Shown: piece by piece, positions 15,204 to 23,518 of the stretch | Position numbering within the stretch: position 1 is the stretch's first letter | Layout: each line of letters starts with the position of its first letter | Assembly: GCF_009176305.1 (NCBI RefSeq) | Contig: NZ_BLAJ01000004.1 | Span: 558,001 to 622,000, forward strand | Origin: Martinezella dioscoreae | GTDB taxonomy: Bacteria; Pseudomonadota; Alphaproteobacteria; Rhizobiales; Rhizobiaceae | Length of the DNA: 64,000 bases | Direction: 5' to 3' | The notes under the pieces: generated by a model | The model's database searches: none | Told to the model about the DNA's origin: nothing | Seen by the model: the letters and a program-made list of their open reading frames with translations, nothing else | Position numbers and translations under genes: made by a program

Positions 15204-15228
15204 AACAGGCTTTGGACATGTTGGTTCC
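15204..15228 (-). promoter_or_regulatory. General-stress (EcfG-type) promoter
   Basis: GGAAC (15228-15224), 16 nt, TGTT (15207-15204). Directs the KGG-like/DUF892 unit. Confidence 0.6.
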
Positions 15229-15237
15229 CAGCAGCGA

Positions 15238-16536
15238 TCAAAAAAACGCAGTTGCCGCCATTCCTATCACGGCAACGAACATCGCTAGACACGCCGCCCA
15301 GCCGACAGCACGCAGGCCCTTGCCGATGACGAACTGTTTCATGACATCGCGATTGGAAGCGATCAGCATGAGGATCACCATGACGGGAACGGCGACCACG
15401 CCGTTGATCACCGCACTCCAGAACAAGGCCTTCATCGGCGGGATGGGGGTGAAGTTCAAAAGCATGCCAACGATAGTCGCCAGACCGACGGTCGTGTAGA
15501 AAGCCTTGGCCTCGCTGGGGTCGCGAGATAGGCCGACCTTCCAACGAGCCGCCTCGCCAATCGCATACGCAGCTGAACCTGCAAGAACGGGCACTGCCAA
15601 AAGACCGGTCCCCATAATGCCTATTGCAAAGATGATCTTGGCAAACGGTCCGGCCAGTGGTTCGATCGCTTTCGCCGCGTCGACGGAGCTTTCGATATTC
15701 GTTGAGCCTGCTGTGTTAAGGGTCGCGGCGGTCGTCGTGATGATCGCGAGTGCGACGATATTGGAAGCGGCCATGCCAACGAGCGTATCCAGTGTGATCC
15801 GTGTATTTGCCTTCTCCGCCTCCGCCGGATGCTTGACGAGAGGTTCTTCACGAGGCTTCTCCTTGAGGTCCTCGGCTTCTTGAGATGCTTGCCAGAAGAA
15901 GAGATAGGGGCTGATGGTGGTTCCGAAGATCGCGACGATCATTGACCAGTAATTCGGATCCGCCTTGATGGTTGGGAGCAGGAGACCGCGGCTAAAGGCC
16001 AACCAGTCGACACGCACCACAAAGAGGGTCGCAATGTATGACAAGAGCGCCAGGCTCAACCATTTCAGGACGGCGACGTAACGTTTATACTTCAGGAGGA
16101 CCTGGAGAAGGATGCAGATCACACCGAAAGCCGCGACGTAAATGAGCGAATTGCCATTCAACAGCAAATGTGCCGCATCCCCCATCGCGCCGAGATCGGC
16201 GCCGAGATTGATGACATTGGCAATCAGGAGCGGAACGGTGACACTGACGCCCACCCAGCGCGGATAACATTTCGCCATGCTGCCCGCCAAACCTCGGCCC
16301 GTCGTTCGGCCGATGCGGGCACTGATCATCTGCACCGCCACCATTAGCGGATAGGTGAACACCAGCGTCCAACTCGCGACGTAGCCGAACTGCGCTCCGG
16401 CCTGTGAGTAAGTCGCGATCCCGCTTGGGTCGTCGTCCGAGGCGCCGGTGACCAAGCCTGGTCCCAGGATTTCCAACAGACGTGGTTTTGAAGGTTCGAC
16501 GACAGAGCTTTTGTCGTCCATCTGATAGCCGCTCAT
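15238..16536 (-). CDS. NRAMP-family divalent-metal transporter, non-canonical clade
   Basis: A 432-residue integral membrane protein of about 11 segments. TM1 carries DDPSGIATYSQAGAQFGY, where classical NRAMP proteins have DPGN. TM6 reads GTTISPYLFFWQASQEAE, where the metal-binding MPH motif is expected. Both metal-ligand motifs are therefore altered, as in NRAMP-related proteins of different selectivity (for example Mg-type NRMTs). The cargo should not be assumed to be Mn or Fe. AGGAGG precedes the ATG at 16536. A GGAAC-N17-GGTT promoter lies upstream, and the KGG/DUF892 promoter lies just after its stop. Confidence 0.88.
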   Translation of the reverse strand: MSGYQMDDKSSVVEPSKPRLLEILGPGLVTGASDDDPSGIATYSQAGAQFGYVASWTLVFTYPLMVAVQMISARIGRTTGRGLAGSMAKCYPRWVGVSVTVPLLIANVINLGADLGAMGDAAHLLLNGNSLIYVAAFGVICILLQVLLKYKRYVAVLKWLSLALLSYIATLFVVRVDWLAFSRGLLLPTIKADPNYWSMIVAIFGTTISPYLFFWQASQEAEDLKEKPREEPLVKHPAEAEKANTRITLDTLVGMAASNIVALAIITTTAATLNTAGSTNIESSVDAAKAIEPLAGPFAKIIFAIGIMGTGLLAVPVLAGSAAYAIGEAARWKVGLSRDPSEAKAFYTTVGLATIVGMLLNFTPIPPMKALFWSAVINGVVAVPVMVILMLIASNRDVMKQFVIGKGLRAVGWAACLAMFVAVIGMAATAFF

Positions 16537-16588
16537 GACTGCCTCCTGCAGAACCGGACCGCGCATCTTGTCGGTCGCGGTGCGAACA

Positions 16589-16614
16589 AACCGTGCTTAT
16601 TGATCATTTGTTCC
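16589..16614 (-). promoter_or_regulatory. General-stress-like promoter, 17-nt spacer
   Basis: GGAAC (16614-16610), 17 nt, GGTT (16592-16589), about 50 nt upstream of the NRAMP-like gene. The longer spacer makes it a weaker call than the others. Confidence 0.45.
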
Positions 16615-16769
16615 CGGACACGCAGCCCGCGCTAAAGCAATCCAATTTCAAAAGCTTGGAAGGGGCGGCACGATCAATTCCTGCTTGCTCTTCGCAATAT
16701 CTTCTCCGCGCGGGAACCTTCTGCATCCAGATCGATTTGATCTACAACGCAACTAAGGAGACCGCGCAT

Positions 16770-16985
16770 ATGGAAAAGCAACGGCGCTTCGAGCGACGTC
16801 GACCGTTAAGAGGCTCAGCATATACGCTCACCGATTTTCAGAAAAAGTATGACCTCGACGACCGCAGCGCCGAAGATCTCTTCATCCGCTTCGGTCCATC
16901 CTCGATCGAACTTGACCTGCTGATGGCCGCAAAAGGGCGGAAGCCGTCTTTTGACGAGCTAACGAAAGAAATGCCGCAACAATAG
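16770..16985 (+). CDS. Small conserved-looking protein, unrecognised
   Basis: A 71-residue basic protein (MEKQRRFERRRPLRGSAYTL, then DLFIRFGPSSIELDLLMAAKG). AAGGAG lies about 10 nt before the ATG at 16770; the longer frame from 16593 lacks a site. The FGPSSIELDLLMAA stretch looks like a conserved helix, but I cannot name the family. A GGAAC at 16713 lacks a proper -10 and is not called. Confidence 0.6.
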   Translation: MEKQRRFERRRPLRGSAYTLTDFQKKYDLDDRSAEDLFIRFGPSSIELDLLMAAKGRKPSFDELTKEMPQQ

Positions 16986-17011
16986 ATAAGGACCGGGCGG
17001 AAAATCCTCCG

Positions 17012-17875
17012 TCAGGATGCCTTGAGGAAGTGCAGCAGCGCGCGTGCAAGATGCATGGGGTTCTCCTCCGCTACATGGTGTCCGCTCTCGATGCCATGAC
17101 CCGAGACATTGGTCGCCCACGATCGCCAAATTTTTCTCGGATCGCCGAAGAAATACTCGAGATCGTCACGTGTCGACCATAAGCAAAGCAACGGGCATGC
17201 AATTTTTTTTCCGGCTTTGCGATCCTGCCATTCGTCTTCGCGATCGACTGTCAAGCCAGCCCTATAATCTTCGATCATTCCATGAACGACGGCCGGATCA
17301 TGGATCGCCGCCATGAGATCCTGATAGGCTTCCTCCCCCATGAACTCAGGTGTGATCGCCTTGTACCAGCCTCTTGGATCGGCATTGATCGCCTGTTCCG
17401 GTTTGTCTGGTTGAGCAAAGAAGAACCAGTGATACCAATCGCGCGCGAACCGCCAATCCATCCGTTCGAGATGTTCGATAATGGGGATACTGTCGATCAC
17501 GACGAGTTTCGTGATGATCTCGGGATAATCCATGGCGAGCCTGAAAGCGACGTAGCTTCCACGATCATGGCCCGCGACGGCAAAGCTGCGATGGCCCAAT
17601 AGCTGCATCAAGCTGACGCAATCGAGCGCCTTTGCCCGCTTTGCCGAGTGCCGGCTATCGTCTGTGTCAGGTGGTTGAAAGGATTTCCCGAACCCTCGGA
17701 GATCGGGACAGACGACGGTGAAATGCGGCGACAGCAAGTCCGCCACCTGGCCCCACGTCATGTGCGTTCGCGGATGCCCGTGGAGCAGAAGCAGGGGCGG
17801 CCCATTGCCTCCATACCGAACCCGTAAACTGCCAGGTCCGACATTCACGGTCTCGACTGCCATACCGTCAAACAA
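17012..17875 (-). CDS. Alpha/beta hydrolase, haloacetate-dehalogenase-like
   Basis: A 287-residue alpha/beta hydrolase. The oxyanion segment is LLLLHGHPRTHMTW, the nucleophile Asp is in AGHDRGSYVAFRLAMDYP, and the catalytic His is near the C-terminus in SGHHVAEENP. Asp rather than Ser as nucleophile, and the adjacent Arg, point to the fluoroacetate/haloacetate dehalogenase and epoxide-hydrolase branch. The substrate is not proven. No stress promoter is seen upstream. Confidence 0.88.
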   Translation of the reverse strand: MFDGMAVETVNVGPGSLRVRYGGNGPPLLLLHGHPRTHMTWGQVADLLSPHFTVVCPDLRGFGKSFQPPDTDDSRHSAKRAKALDCVSLMQLLGHRSFAVAGHDRGSYVAFRLAMDYPEIITKLVVIDSIPIIEHLERMDWRFARDWYHWFFFAQPDKPEQAINADPRGWYKAITPEFMGEEAYQDLMAAIHDPAVVHGMIEDYRAGLTVDREDEWQDRKAGKKIACPLLCLWSTRDDLEYFFGDPRKIWRSWATNVSGHGIESGHHVAEENPMHLARALLHFLKAS

Positions 17876-17934
17876 TTCTCGCCTCCCATGCTCAGTCCGC
17901 CGATCACCTCATCCAAGAGGATGCGGACTCCCGT

Positions 17935-19017
17935 TTAAAGGCTGACATCCCTCGCCGCCCGTCTTTGAAGCCACCGCAATACGCGGATCTCCTCCATGTC
18001 CATCCAATTTAAAAGCCGCTCACTGCGTGTTTGAATCTTAAGCACATCACCGAGGCGCTCATTCCGGAAATCCTCGAAGACCGCGGGATGAATATAGGAT
18101 GTCTTACAAACCGCGCGCGTATTGACGAGCATTGCTGCGACAGCATCGACCACCTGATTAAGCTGCCGCGTGATCGCGCTTTCCGACGATTCGACCTTGA
18201 GAGGAGCCAGCGCCGAGACTGCCAAACAGGTCGCGCCCCACGTCCTGAATTGGCGCGAGGTGAAATCACTTCCCATGGTTTCCCTGATATACGTATTGAC
18301 ATCTTGCGACGAAATCTGGCGACAACCACCGTCATCGCAGACATACTGAAAAAGTTGCTGACCTGGCAGTTCCTGCAAACGTCGCACGACATTGGCGATA
18401 CGCCGGTCGCTATGAACCAGATTCCATTCTTTACCTGATTTTCCCTTGAAGCGGAATTTGACCGTCCCGCCCTCCACCCGGACATGACGGCTCTTCAACG
18501 TCGTCACTCCATAGGACTGGTTCTCTTCGGCATAGGCGGTGTTGCCGATGCGAATATAGAGGTTATCGAGTATCCAGATCACCGTGGCCAAAGCCTTTTC
18601 CATCGTCAAGCCGCGCGAGCGCAGATCGACGTCGACGCGCTGGCGAATTTCGGGAAGGGTATCGCCGAAATCGGCGAGACGATCGAACTTCGCGCGGGCA
18701 CGCTCGGACTGCCATTCCGGATGATAGCGATATTGTTTGCGGCCCCGGGCATCGAAACCGACAGCCTGAAGATGAGACAACGGATCGGTTGAGATCACAA
18801 CATCCGTATAGGCGGGAGGAATGGCCAAGGCATTCAGGCGAGCGATCTCATCTCGATCCCTAATCCTTATTCCGTTTGGAAGGTAATAGACGAATCCGTT
18901 CCTTCCGGGCTTTCGGGTGATGCCGTCTTCGAGATTGCCAATGTAGATCAGTCCGGAATGGAGCTTTGCTTCGGCAGCCGCGGCAGCGGCTTCGACTTTG
19001 GCGACTATCTGGTTCAT
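17935..19017 (-). CDS. DNA topoisomerase IB (poxvirus-type)
   Basis: A 360-residue type IB topoisomerase. The N-terminal domain carries GFVYYLPNGIRIRD and PPAYTDVVIS. The catalytic domain contains the Arg/Lys pentad region (YGVTTLKSRHV, FRFKGKSGK, SRQFRTWGAT) and the nucleophilic Tyr in CKTSYIHP near residue 320. It relaxes supercoils through a 3'-phosphotyrosine intermediate. The ATG at 19017 has no Shine-Dalgarno and lies only 8 nt after the -10 of a stress promoter, so the transcript may be leaderless. Confidence 0.92.
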   Translation of the reverse strand: MNQIVAKVEAAAAAAEAKLHSGLIYIGNLEDGITRKPGRNGFVYYLPNGIRIRDRDEIARLNALAIPPAYTDVVISTDPLSHLQAVGFDARGRKQYRYHPEWQSERARAKFDRLADFGDTLPEIRQRVDVDLRSRGLTMEKALATVIWILDNLYIRIGNTAYAEENQSYGVTTLKSRHVRVEGGTVKFRFKGKSGKEWNLVHSDRRIANVVRRLQELPGQQLFQYVCDDGGCRQISSQDVNTYIRETMGSDFTSRQFRTWGATCLAVSALAPLKVESSESAITRQLNQVVDAVAAMLVNTRAVCKTSYIHPAVFEDFRNERLGDVLKIQTRSERLLNWMDMEEIRVLRWLQRRAARDVSL

Positions 19018-19025
19018 GGGCCGTT

Positions 19026-19050
19026 AACTCCCATCCGGCGTCGCGGTTCC
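19026..19050 (-). promoter_or_regulatory. General-stress (EcfG-type) promoter of topoisomerase IB
   Basis: GGAAC (19050-19046), 16 nt, AGTT (19029-19026), ending 8 nt before the start codon. Confidence 0.55.
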
Positions 19051-19124
19051 CGGAGCGCCTTATGTCGTGACGGGAAACTGCATCGATCCCGGAGAAAATC
19101 CATCAAACGGGTGAGTGATCATCT

Positions 19125-19149
19125 GGAACAAACAATGTCGACCGCCGTT
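19125..19149 (+). promoter_or_regulatory. General-stress (EcfG-type) promoter
   Basis: GGAAC (19125-19129), 16 nt, CGTT (19146-19149): a perfect consensus match, 38 nt upstream of the 25-residue membrane protein. Confidence 0.65.
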
Positions 19150-19187
19150 GCAATAGGCGTGAGTTTCACGTTTGGAGGATATTCAAC

Positions 19188-19265
19188 ATGGGTCGAGGTA
19201 TTCTGCTCTGGCTTCTCGGCATCCCGCTGCCAATCGTCATTCTTCTCGTTCTCTTCACGCGATAG
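19188..19265 (+). CDS. 25-residue single-span membrane protein
   Basis: The frame MGRGILLWLLGIPLPIVILL, ending VLFTR, is one transmembrane helix with a Pro kink. It is preceded by GGAGG (19174-19178) and by a perfect stress promoter. Its TAG stop overlaps the AGGAGG of the next gene, so the two are translationally linked. I recognise this as a small protein seen repeatedly in rhizobial genomes; the function is unknown. Confidence 0.7.
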   Translation: MGRGILLWLLGIPLPIVILLVLFTR

Positions 19266-19274
19266 GAGGTGCGG

Positions 19275-20192
19275 ATGTCCTCTGTCGAAGAAGTACCCGC
19301 GGGAACCGTCCCAGTCGAGTCGTCCAAGCCGGCCATCGTCTGGGGCCCGATCATCGGTGGCGCGCTCGCAGCGACCGGCATTGCTCTTATCCTTCTCCTC
19401 CTCGGATCCGGGGTCGGCTTGACGATGGTTTCACCGTGGTCCAGCCAAACCAGCTCAGCGGCGACGGTCGGTATAACCGCCGCGATCTGGCTGATAGTGG
19501 TTCAATGGCTATCGTCCGCGATCGGCGGTTACATCACTGGCAGGCTGCGTACGAAATGGGTGGAGATACACTCCGATGAGGTCTTTTTCCGTGACACGGC
19601 GCATGGATTTCTAAGTTGGGCGCTGGCAACAGTGTTCGTGGCTGGATTTCTAGCGTCTTCGCTAACATCGCTGGCGGGCGCGTCAGTCGATGCCGCGGGT
19701 AAGGTCGCGCAGACCGCGGCGGATGTTAGTGCCTCTCCTGCACCAGCGACGAAGACGGACGCGACAGCTTACTTTACCGACGCCCTGCTTCGGCCCGCAA
19801 AGGTTTCAGACCGTGCCCAATCCGATGATCGCGCAGCAGCGGCAGAAATCTCACGCATCCTCCTGCAAGGGGCGGCCAGTGGAGAAATTCCCGATAGCGA
19901 TAAGTCCTATATGGCAGCAATTATCTCCGCGCGTGCTGGCCTTTCTGAGGCCGATGCGCGCAACCGCGTCGATACCGTGCTTAAACAGATCGATGACGCG
20001 AAGTCAGCTGCGAAAGAAGCGGCTGACAAGGCTAGGAAGGCGGGCGCGACGACCGCACTGGTCGGTTCTCTTTCGCTCCTGGTGGGCGCTTTCATCGCCT
20101 CCGCAGCTTCGGCCCTCGGCGGCCGGCAGCGTGACGAAGAAGAAGACCTGGTCGTTACAACCCGCGGCCGGGTCTCTGAAGTAAAACGGTAA
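19275..20192 (+). CDS. Membrane protein with central charged domain, stress-linked
   Basis: A 305-residue protein with TM helices near residues 25-48 (IIGGALAATGIALILLLLGS), 65-85 and 117-135, then a long soluble Ala/Asp/Lys-rich segment with a predicted coiled coil (IDDAKSAAKEAADKARKAGA). A final helix (TALVGSLSLLVGAFIASAAS) and a cytoplasmic tail ending SEVKR complete it. The ATG at 19275 has AGGAGG five nt upstream; the GTG at 19269 is rejected. It shares the promoter of the 25-residue protein. Function unknown. Confidence 0.75.
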   Translation: MSSVEEVPAGTVPVESSKPAIVWGPIIGGALAATGIALILLLLGSGVGLTMVSPWSSQTSSAATVGITAAIWLIVVQWLSSAIGGYITGRLRTKWVEIHSDEVFFRDTAHGFLSWALATVFVAGFLASSLTSLAGASVDAAGKVAQTAADVSASPAPATKTDATAYFTDALLRPAKVSDRAQSDDRAAAAEISRILLQGAASGEIPDSDKSYMAAIISARAGLSEADARNRVDTVLKQIDDAKSAAKEAADKARKAGATTALVGSLSLLVGAFIASAASALGGRQRDEEEDLVVTTRGRVSEVKR

Positions 20193-20261
20193 GTTAACAC
20201 GTACCTAATGAACAAGGTTCATTACGGTCAAACAAGTCGATCGCCACGAACGGAGCCTGAG

Positions 20262-20750
20262 ATGCCCAAACGGAACGATTCTCCTGCAGTTCAATCCCTC
20301 TCGAACGAACGCGAGGAGCAGCAGCAGCAAGCAACGCAAAACGAACTCGAAAGGGGCCTTGAGGACACATTCCCGGCGTCCGATCCTGTTTCTGCGACCC
20401 ATACAGCAGTCTTACCGAAGCATGCCTCCTCAGAAGCCTCCGAAAGAGGCAGGGCGCGGCATCATGTTGATGCATTTGAAGACAGACTTCCTATCACTTC
20501 AGACAGGCACGTAACGACAGGCGACGGAGCCGGTGACAAAGGTGCCGCAAAAACCGAGGTTCGTGCGCTTTACCGAGCAGCGCGCCAAGCGAGTCGAACT
20601 GATCCGGCGCCAACTGCGCGTGACGCTTCCGTCCCTTTGCCAGATGGCGCCGGTCTGCTAAGCGAGTTCAAGCATAGGATTCGCGAGCGACCGATCGCGA
20701 CAATAGTTGCGGCCGCGGTGATAGGGTTTGCGTGTGGCATGACACGCTAA
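20262..20750 (+). CDS. Hydrophilic protein with C-terminal glycine-zipper anchor (ElaB/DUF883-like end)
   Basis: A 162-residue, mostly charged protein with the rhizobial motif LEDTFPASDPVS near residue 33. A Gln-rich stretch precedes it and a single C-terminal helix (LLSEFKHRIRERPIATIVAA, then AVIGFACGMTR) resembles the inner-membrane anchor of ElaB/DUF883 ribosome-associated stress proteins. The start at 20262 (MPKRND) has GGAG upstream. It is 70 nt after the previous gene and is likely co-transcribed. Confidence 0.65.
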   Translation: MPKRNDSPAVQSLSNEREEQQQQATQNELERGLEDTFPASDPVSATHTAVLPKHASSEASERGRARHHVDAFEDRLPITSDRHVTTGDGAGDKGAAKTEVRALYRAARQASRTDPAPTARDASVPLPDGAGLLSEFKHRIRERPIATIVAAAVIGFACGMTR

Positions 20751-20979
20751 CCAATTCGATCATCAATAACGCCGCCGAGATACCGGTGGATTGAGGATGA
20801 CGCGCAATAACTGAGGTGCCTCAGGTGAATGGGTCTGGCTGGAAGAAGTAAGTGCCATCAATGTCGCCAAGCTGATTAGGGATTTGCTCGATCCTATCAC
20901 CGGCACTCCGGTGTTCGTCGACGTTGGGCAAGGACTGTTGCGGTAGCAGAGTCTTATTTGCCACAAGGGAGAGTACCAG

Positions 20980-21345
20980 ATGAATCAGAATGACAGCCTC
21001 GAGGATACAGCTAAACTCGAAACCCATCACCAGGCAGAGATCGGCCCTCGCGAGAAGCTCCAGCTGCGATTGCTGGAGCTACGAACCGAAATTGCAATCG
21101 TACGAATTCGACTGCTGACGATTAAATATCGGGCAAGGAATGTCGCCTGGAGTGGAATCCGATTGGTTGATGCCTCTGCGCATGACCAACTTGGAGCTTA
21201 TCCATGGCTGAAGTTATCCGCAGCATCACTGGCGGCCTTCATAACAGGGCGCGTCCTTCGACGGCTACCTCTCAGCCTCATGATGATCGCGGCAAGACCG
21301 CTCCTTGCGACAGCCGTTGGGTCTGCTTCGAGGCATATCCGCTAA
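20980..21345 (+). CDS. Hypothetical protein with amphipathic helix and membrane tail
   Basis: A 121-residue protein (MNQNDSLEDTAKLETHH...). A charged, probably coiled-coil N-terminal half (REKLQLRLLELRTEIAIVRI) is followed by a hydrophobic C-terminal third (LKLSAASLAAFI, PLSLMMIAARPLLATAVGSA). A GGGAG site precedes the ATG. The layout is like the preceding DUF883-type protein, though not similar in sequence. Function unknown. Confidence 0.5.
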   Translation: MNQNDSLEDTAKLETHHQAEIGPREKLQLRLLELRTEIAIVRIRLLTIKYRARNVAWSGIRLVDASAHDQLGAYPWLKLSAASLAAFITGRVLRRLPLSLMMIAARPLLATAVGSASRHIR

Positions 21346-21780
21346 GCGGATTAGCGCCTACATTACCGATCGTCTCATTTCGCTTTCGGATCATTCGTAG
21401 ATGAATTGACAATTACAAAGCCCGCCATTGCGATCGAAACAAGACCAAAGTCACAATCGAATATATCTTGTGAAGACAACTCGCGAAGCAGATTCCCCAT
21501 ATTTTCAAGTCAGCGAATAATGCTGATTTACCACCAAGAACAAGGCGATTCTGCGGCGATTCCTATCGTCTTTCTAGCTGCAAATACGATGATGCGATGT
21601 CTTTTGTGAACACTGCACTGATATCAAACCTAGATGGGAAAACATGCTGGGTCGTGATCGGAAAGGACAAGCTCTCTGTAATTATCCGAACATAGTTTTG
21701 TCTGCTTGCGTACGGAAAATATGAAAGGGGAACAAGCTAGGCGAGTAAGCATTGCAGATTTATCCAGGAGGATAAATCAA
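21346..21780. other. Gap with no recognised gene
   Basis: Short frames only. AT-rich relative to its neighbours, and it holds the leader of the sigma-factor gene. No GGAAC-type promoter is present. Confidence 0.5.
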
Positions 21781-22299
21781 ATGCTCATAACCGCATGTTC
21801 TACATTGCAGGACGAAGTTGTCGCCCTGCTGCCAGCCTTGCGCAACTTTGCCCGACGGTTCGTTTTTAGCGAGACCGATGTCGACGACCTCACGCAGGAG
21901 ACTGTCGGCAAAATGCTTGCCCATCTCGATAGCTTCACTCCGGGAACCAAGCTCAGGAGCTGGGCATTCACCATTATGCGAAACACCTACATGACCGAAT
22001 ACAAGCGCCAAAAACGGGTCCAGCTTCGTAATAGTGATGATGGACTTTTCGAAATTCCAGTAGCAGGCCGCCAGCAGCTCTGCATTTATACGGCCGACGT
22101 CCGTTCTGCCTTAGCTCGCCTTCCCACATATCAACGAGACGCACTTCTTATGATTGTCGATGGTTTGTCATATGACGATGCGGCGAGACTTTCCGGGTGC
22201 GAGATCGGGACGATTAAAAGCCGCGTGTCACGCGCACGCGCGACCTTGGTTAAAATCCTCGGCGAGAATTCGATACGTAGTGCCGCCTCGATCCAGTAA
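21781..22299 (+). CDS. ECF sigma factor, EcfG-like (general stress group)
   Basis: A 172-residue sigma factor. Region 2 reads LLPALRNFARRFVFSETDVDDLTQETVGKML and LRSWAFTIMRNTYMTEYKR; region 4 reads LARLPTYQRDALLMIVDGLSYDDAARLSG and EIGTIKSRVSRARATL. These resemble EcfG/RpoE2 proteins, which read GGAAC-N16-CGTT promoters. The start at 21781 has AGGAGG at 21766-21771; the upstream ATG at 21721 is less well supported. Neither PhyR nor NepR lies nearby, and no GGAAC element precedes the gene, so it is probably an accessory EcfG paralog. That it drives the local stress promoters is inference. Confidence 0.85.
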   Translation: MLITACSTLQDEVVALLPALRNFARRFVFSETDVDDLTQETVGKMLAHLDSFTPGTKLRSWAFTIMRNTYMTEYKRQKRVQLRNSDDGLFEIPVAGRQQLCIYTADVRSALARLPTYQRDALLMIVDGLSYDDAARLSGCEIGTIKSRVSRARATLVKILGENSIRSAASIQ

Positions 22300-22329
22300 G
22301 ATCCTTTGTGACCTGCGCGCGAATGGAGC

Positions 22330-22563
22330 TTGGTTTCACCTCCGGAGACTGAGAGAACCGAGCGCGATGTCTGGACAGTCCGTCGTGTCGACGACAGCAC
22401 ATTTGCTGGATGGTTCCGCCTGTCTCTAGAAAGGAGGGGGCAGAGATTGGCTATGGGCTACGACCAGGCGCATGAGGCAAGGAATATGCTTCCTGATATG
22501 CAGGCAAATGACATCGCATCCCCTTGGCATCGAAAAACGACGGGCTGCTGGAGTGCTTGTTGA
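22330..22563 (+). CDS. Hypothetical fragment
   Basis: A frame with protein-like content (VRRVDDSTFAGWFRLSLERR, then GQRLAMGYDQAHEARNML) that runs into antisense of the DUF6714-like remnant. It has no clear start codon. It is either a truncated gene or a chance frame. Confidence 0.25.
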   Translation: MVSPPETERTERDVWTVRRVDDSTFAGWFRLSLERRGQRLAMGYDQAHEARNMLPDMQANDIASPWHRKTTGCWSAC

Positions 22564-22825
22564 GAATCTCTGGGGCGATCGCGGTCCAGCCGCCCTTCCC
22601 ATCATCGGCCCGACATGCGGCACGAACCTCGTTGCTCGCGTAATCGTCAAGCGCCTGCACCTTACCAGGGCCCTTGTCCAAGGTGGCTCCCGCAAACGCA
22701 TCTCTTATGGCGGCTCTCACCTTCTTTGGGAGATCAGACACCGGTTTGATCAAAGGAGGCGCCCGTTCAATGGTGCGCTCCGTCACCGTGCGATGTTGGC
22801 CAAGCTCCGCGTTCGGTGCCCTCAA
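22451..22825 (-). pseudogene. DUF6714-like gene remnant
   Basis: The 124-codon frame contains a DUF6714-like core: LPKKVRAAIRDAFAGATL, GGWTAIAPEILNKHSSSPSF and FDAKGMRCHLPAY. In the family about 70 residues follow the LPAY motif, whereas here the frame ends after 12 unrelated codons. No good start codon or binding site is seen (only TTG at 22825). It probably lost its 3' end at a junction near 22,490. Confidence 0.45.
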
Positions 22826-22972
22826 ACTGGAGCCCGGTCAACGAACCTTCCGGCCTCCGCGAACCTGAACACTAGAAATCGTTCAGGTTGATTGCGGGCG
22901 AGAACAGTCCGAAGTCTATGTGATCAGGTGTTGGCCAGGACCTGTGGTTCTGAAGTTTCTGATTTCCAACGT

Positions 22973-23497
22973 TTATTTTCGCTGAGGCCTAAAGTTGATG
23001 AGCAGAGATTTGAGCTCAATTTCACGTACGCGTCTAGCCGCCTCGTCGAGGCTGACCCAATCGATCCGCCGCTGGCCTCGCTCCTTGAACTCATTCCGGA
23101 TTTCTTTCACTTCCACTTGAAACAGGTCAACGACGCATGGCACGACTTTTCCGTCGTCAAGTTCTTTCAGATAGGTGTATCGGCCGATCGGCGCTCTTCT
23201 CACCTTGCCGCGGACACCAGCTTCCTCCCATGCTTCGATGGCGGCTGCCTCGTGAGGCTCCTTGCCTTTCATGGGCCAGCCTTTCGGCACGATCCAGCGC
23301 CCGCTTTCACGCGAGGTAATCACCAGAACTTCGATCTCGTCACCGCCCTCCTTGTAGCGAAAACAAAGCGCGCCATATTGGTTTCGAAACGCACTGGAAA
23401 ACAGCCGTTCCGGCGTGCGTGCCAGCTGTTGCAGCAGGTGCTTTGATTTGGGGAATGTTGGCTTGCCGCTGTCTTTTTTTGATGTCATATCATTCAA
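22973..23497 (-). CDS. NUDIX hydrolase (DIPP-like), copy A
   Basis: A 174-residue NUDIX protein. The loop is WPMKGKEPHEAAAIEAWEEAGV, with EAWEEAG replacing the canonical REUxEEx, a variant common in the rhizobial diphosphoinositol-polyphosphate-hydrolase-like group. NQYGALCFRYK and RWIVPKGWP flank it. The second copy at 61992-62489 has the same framework. The substrate (nucleoside or inositol pyrophosphate) is not determinable. Met4 is a possible start. Confidence 0.87.
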   Translation of the reverse strand: MNDMTSKKDSGKPTFPKSKHLLQQLARTPERLFSSAFRNQYGALCFRYKEGGDEIEVLVITSRESGRWIVPKGWPMKGKEPHEAAAIEAWEEAGVRGKVRRAPIGRYTYLKELDDGKVVPCVVDLFQVEVKEIRNEFKERGQRRIDWVSLDEAARRVREIELKSLLINFRPQRK

Positions 23498-23518
23498 CTT
23501 ATCAGCCTATCCAGCGCC

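Noticed and set aside
15152..15544. N-terminal extension of the KGG-like gene
   Set aside because: It crosses the stress promoter and the NRAMP gene; GAGGAG marks the start at 15151.
16713..16737. GGAAC with 16-nt spacer then GATT upstream of the gene at 16770
   Set aside because: The -10 lacks the GTT core, so I do not count it as a stress promoter.
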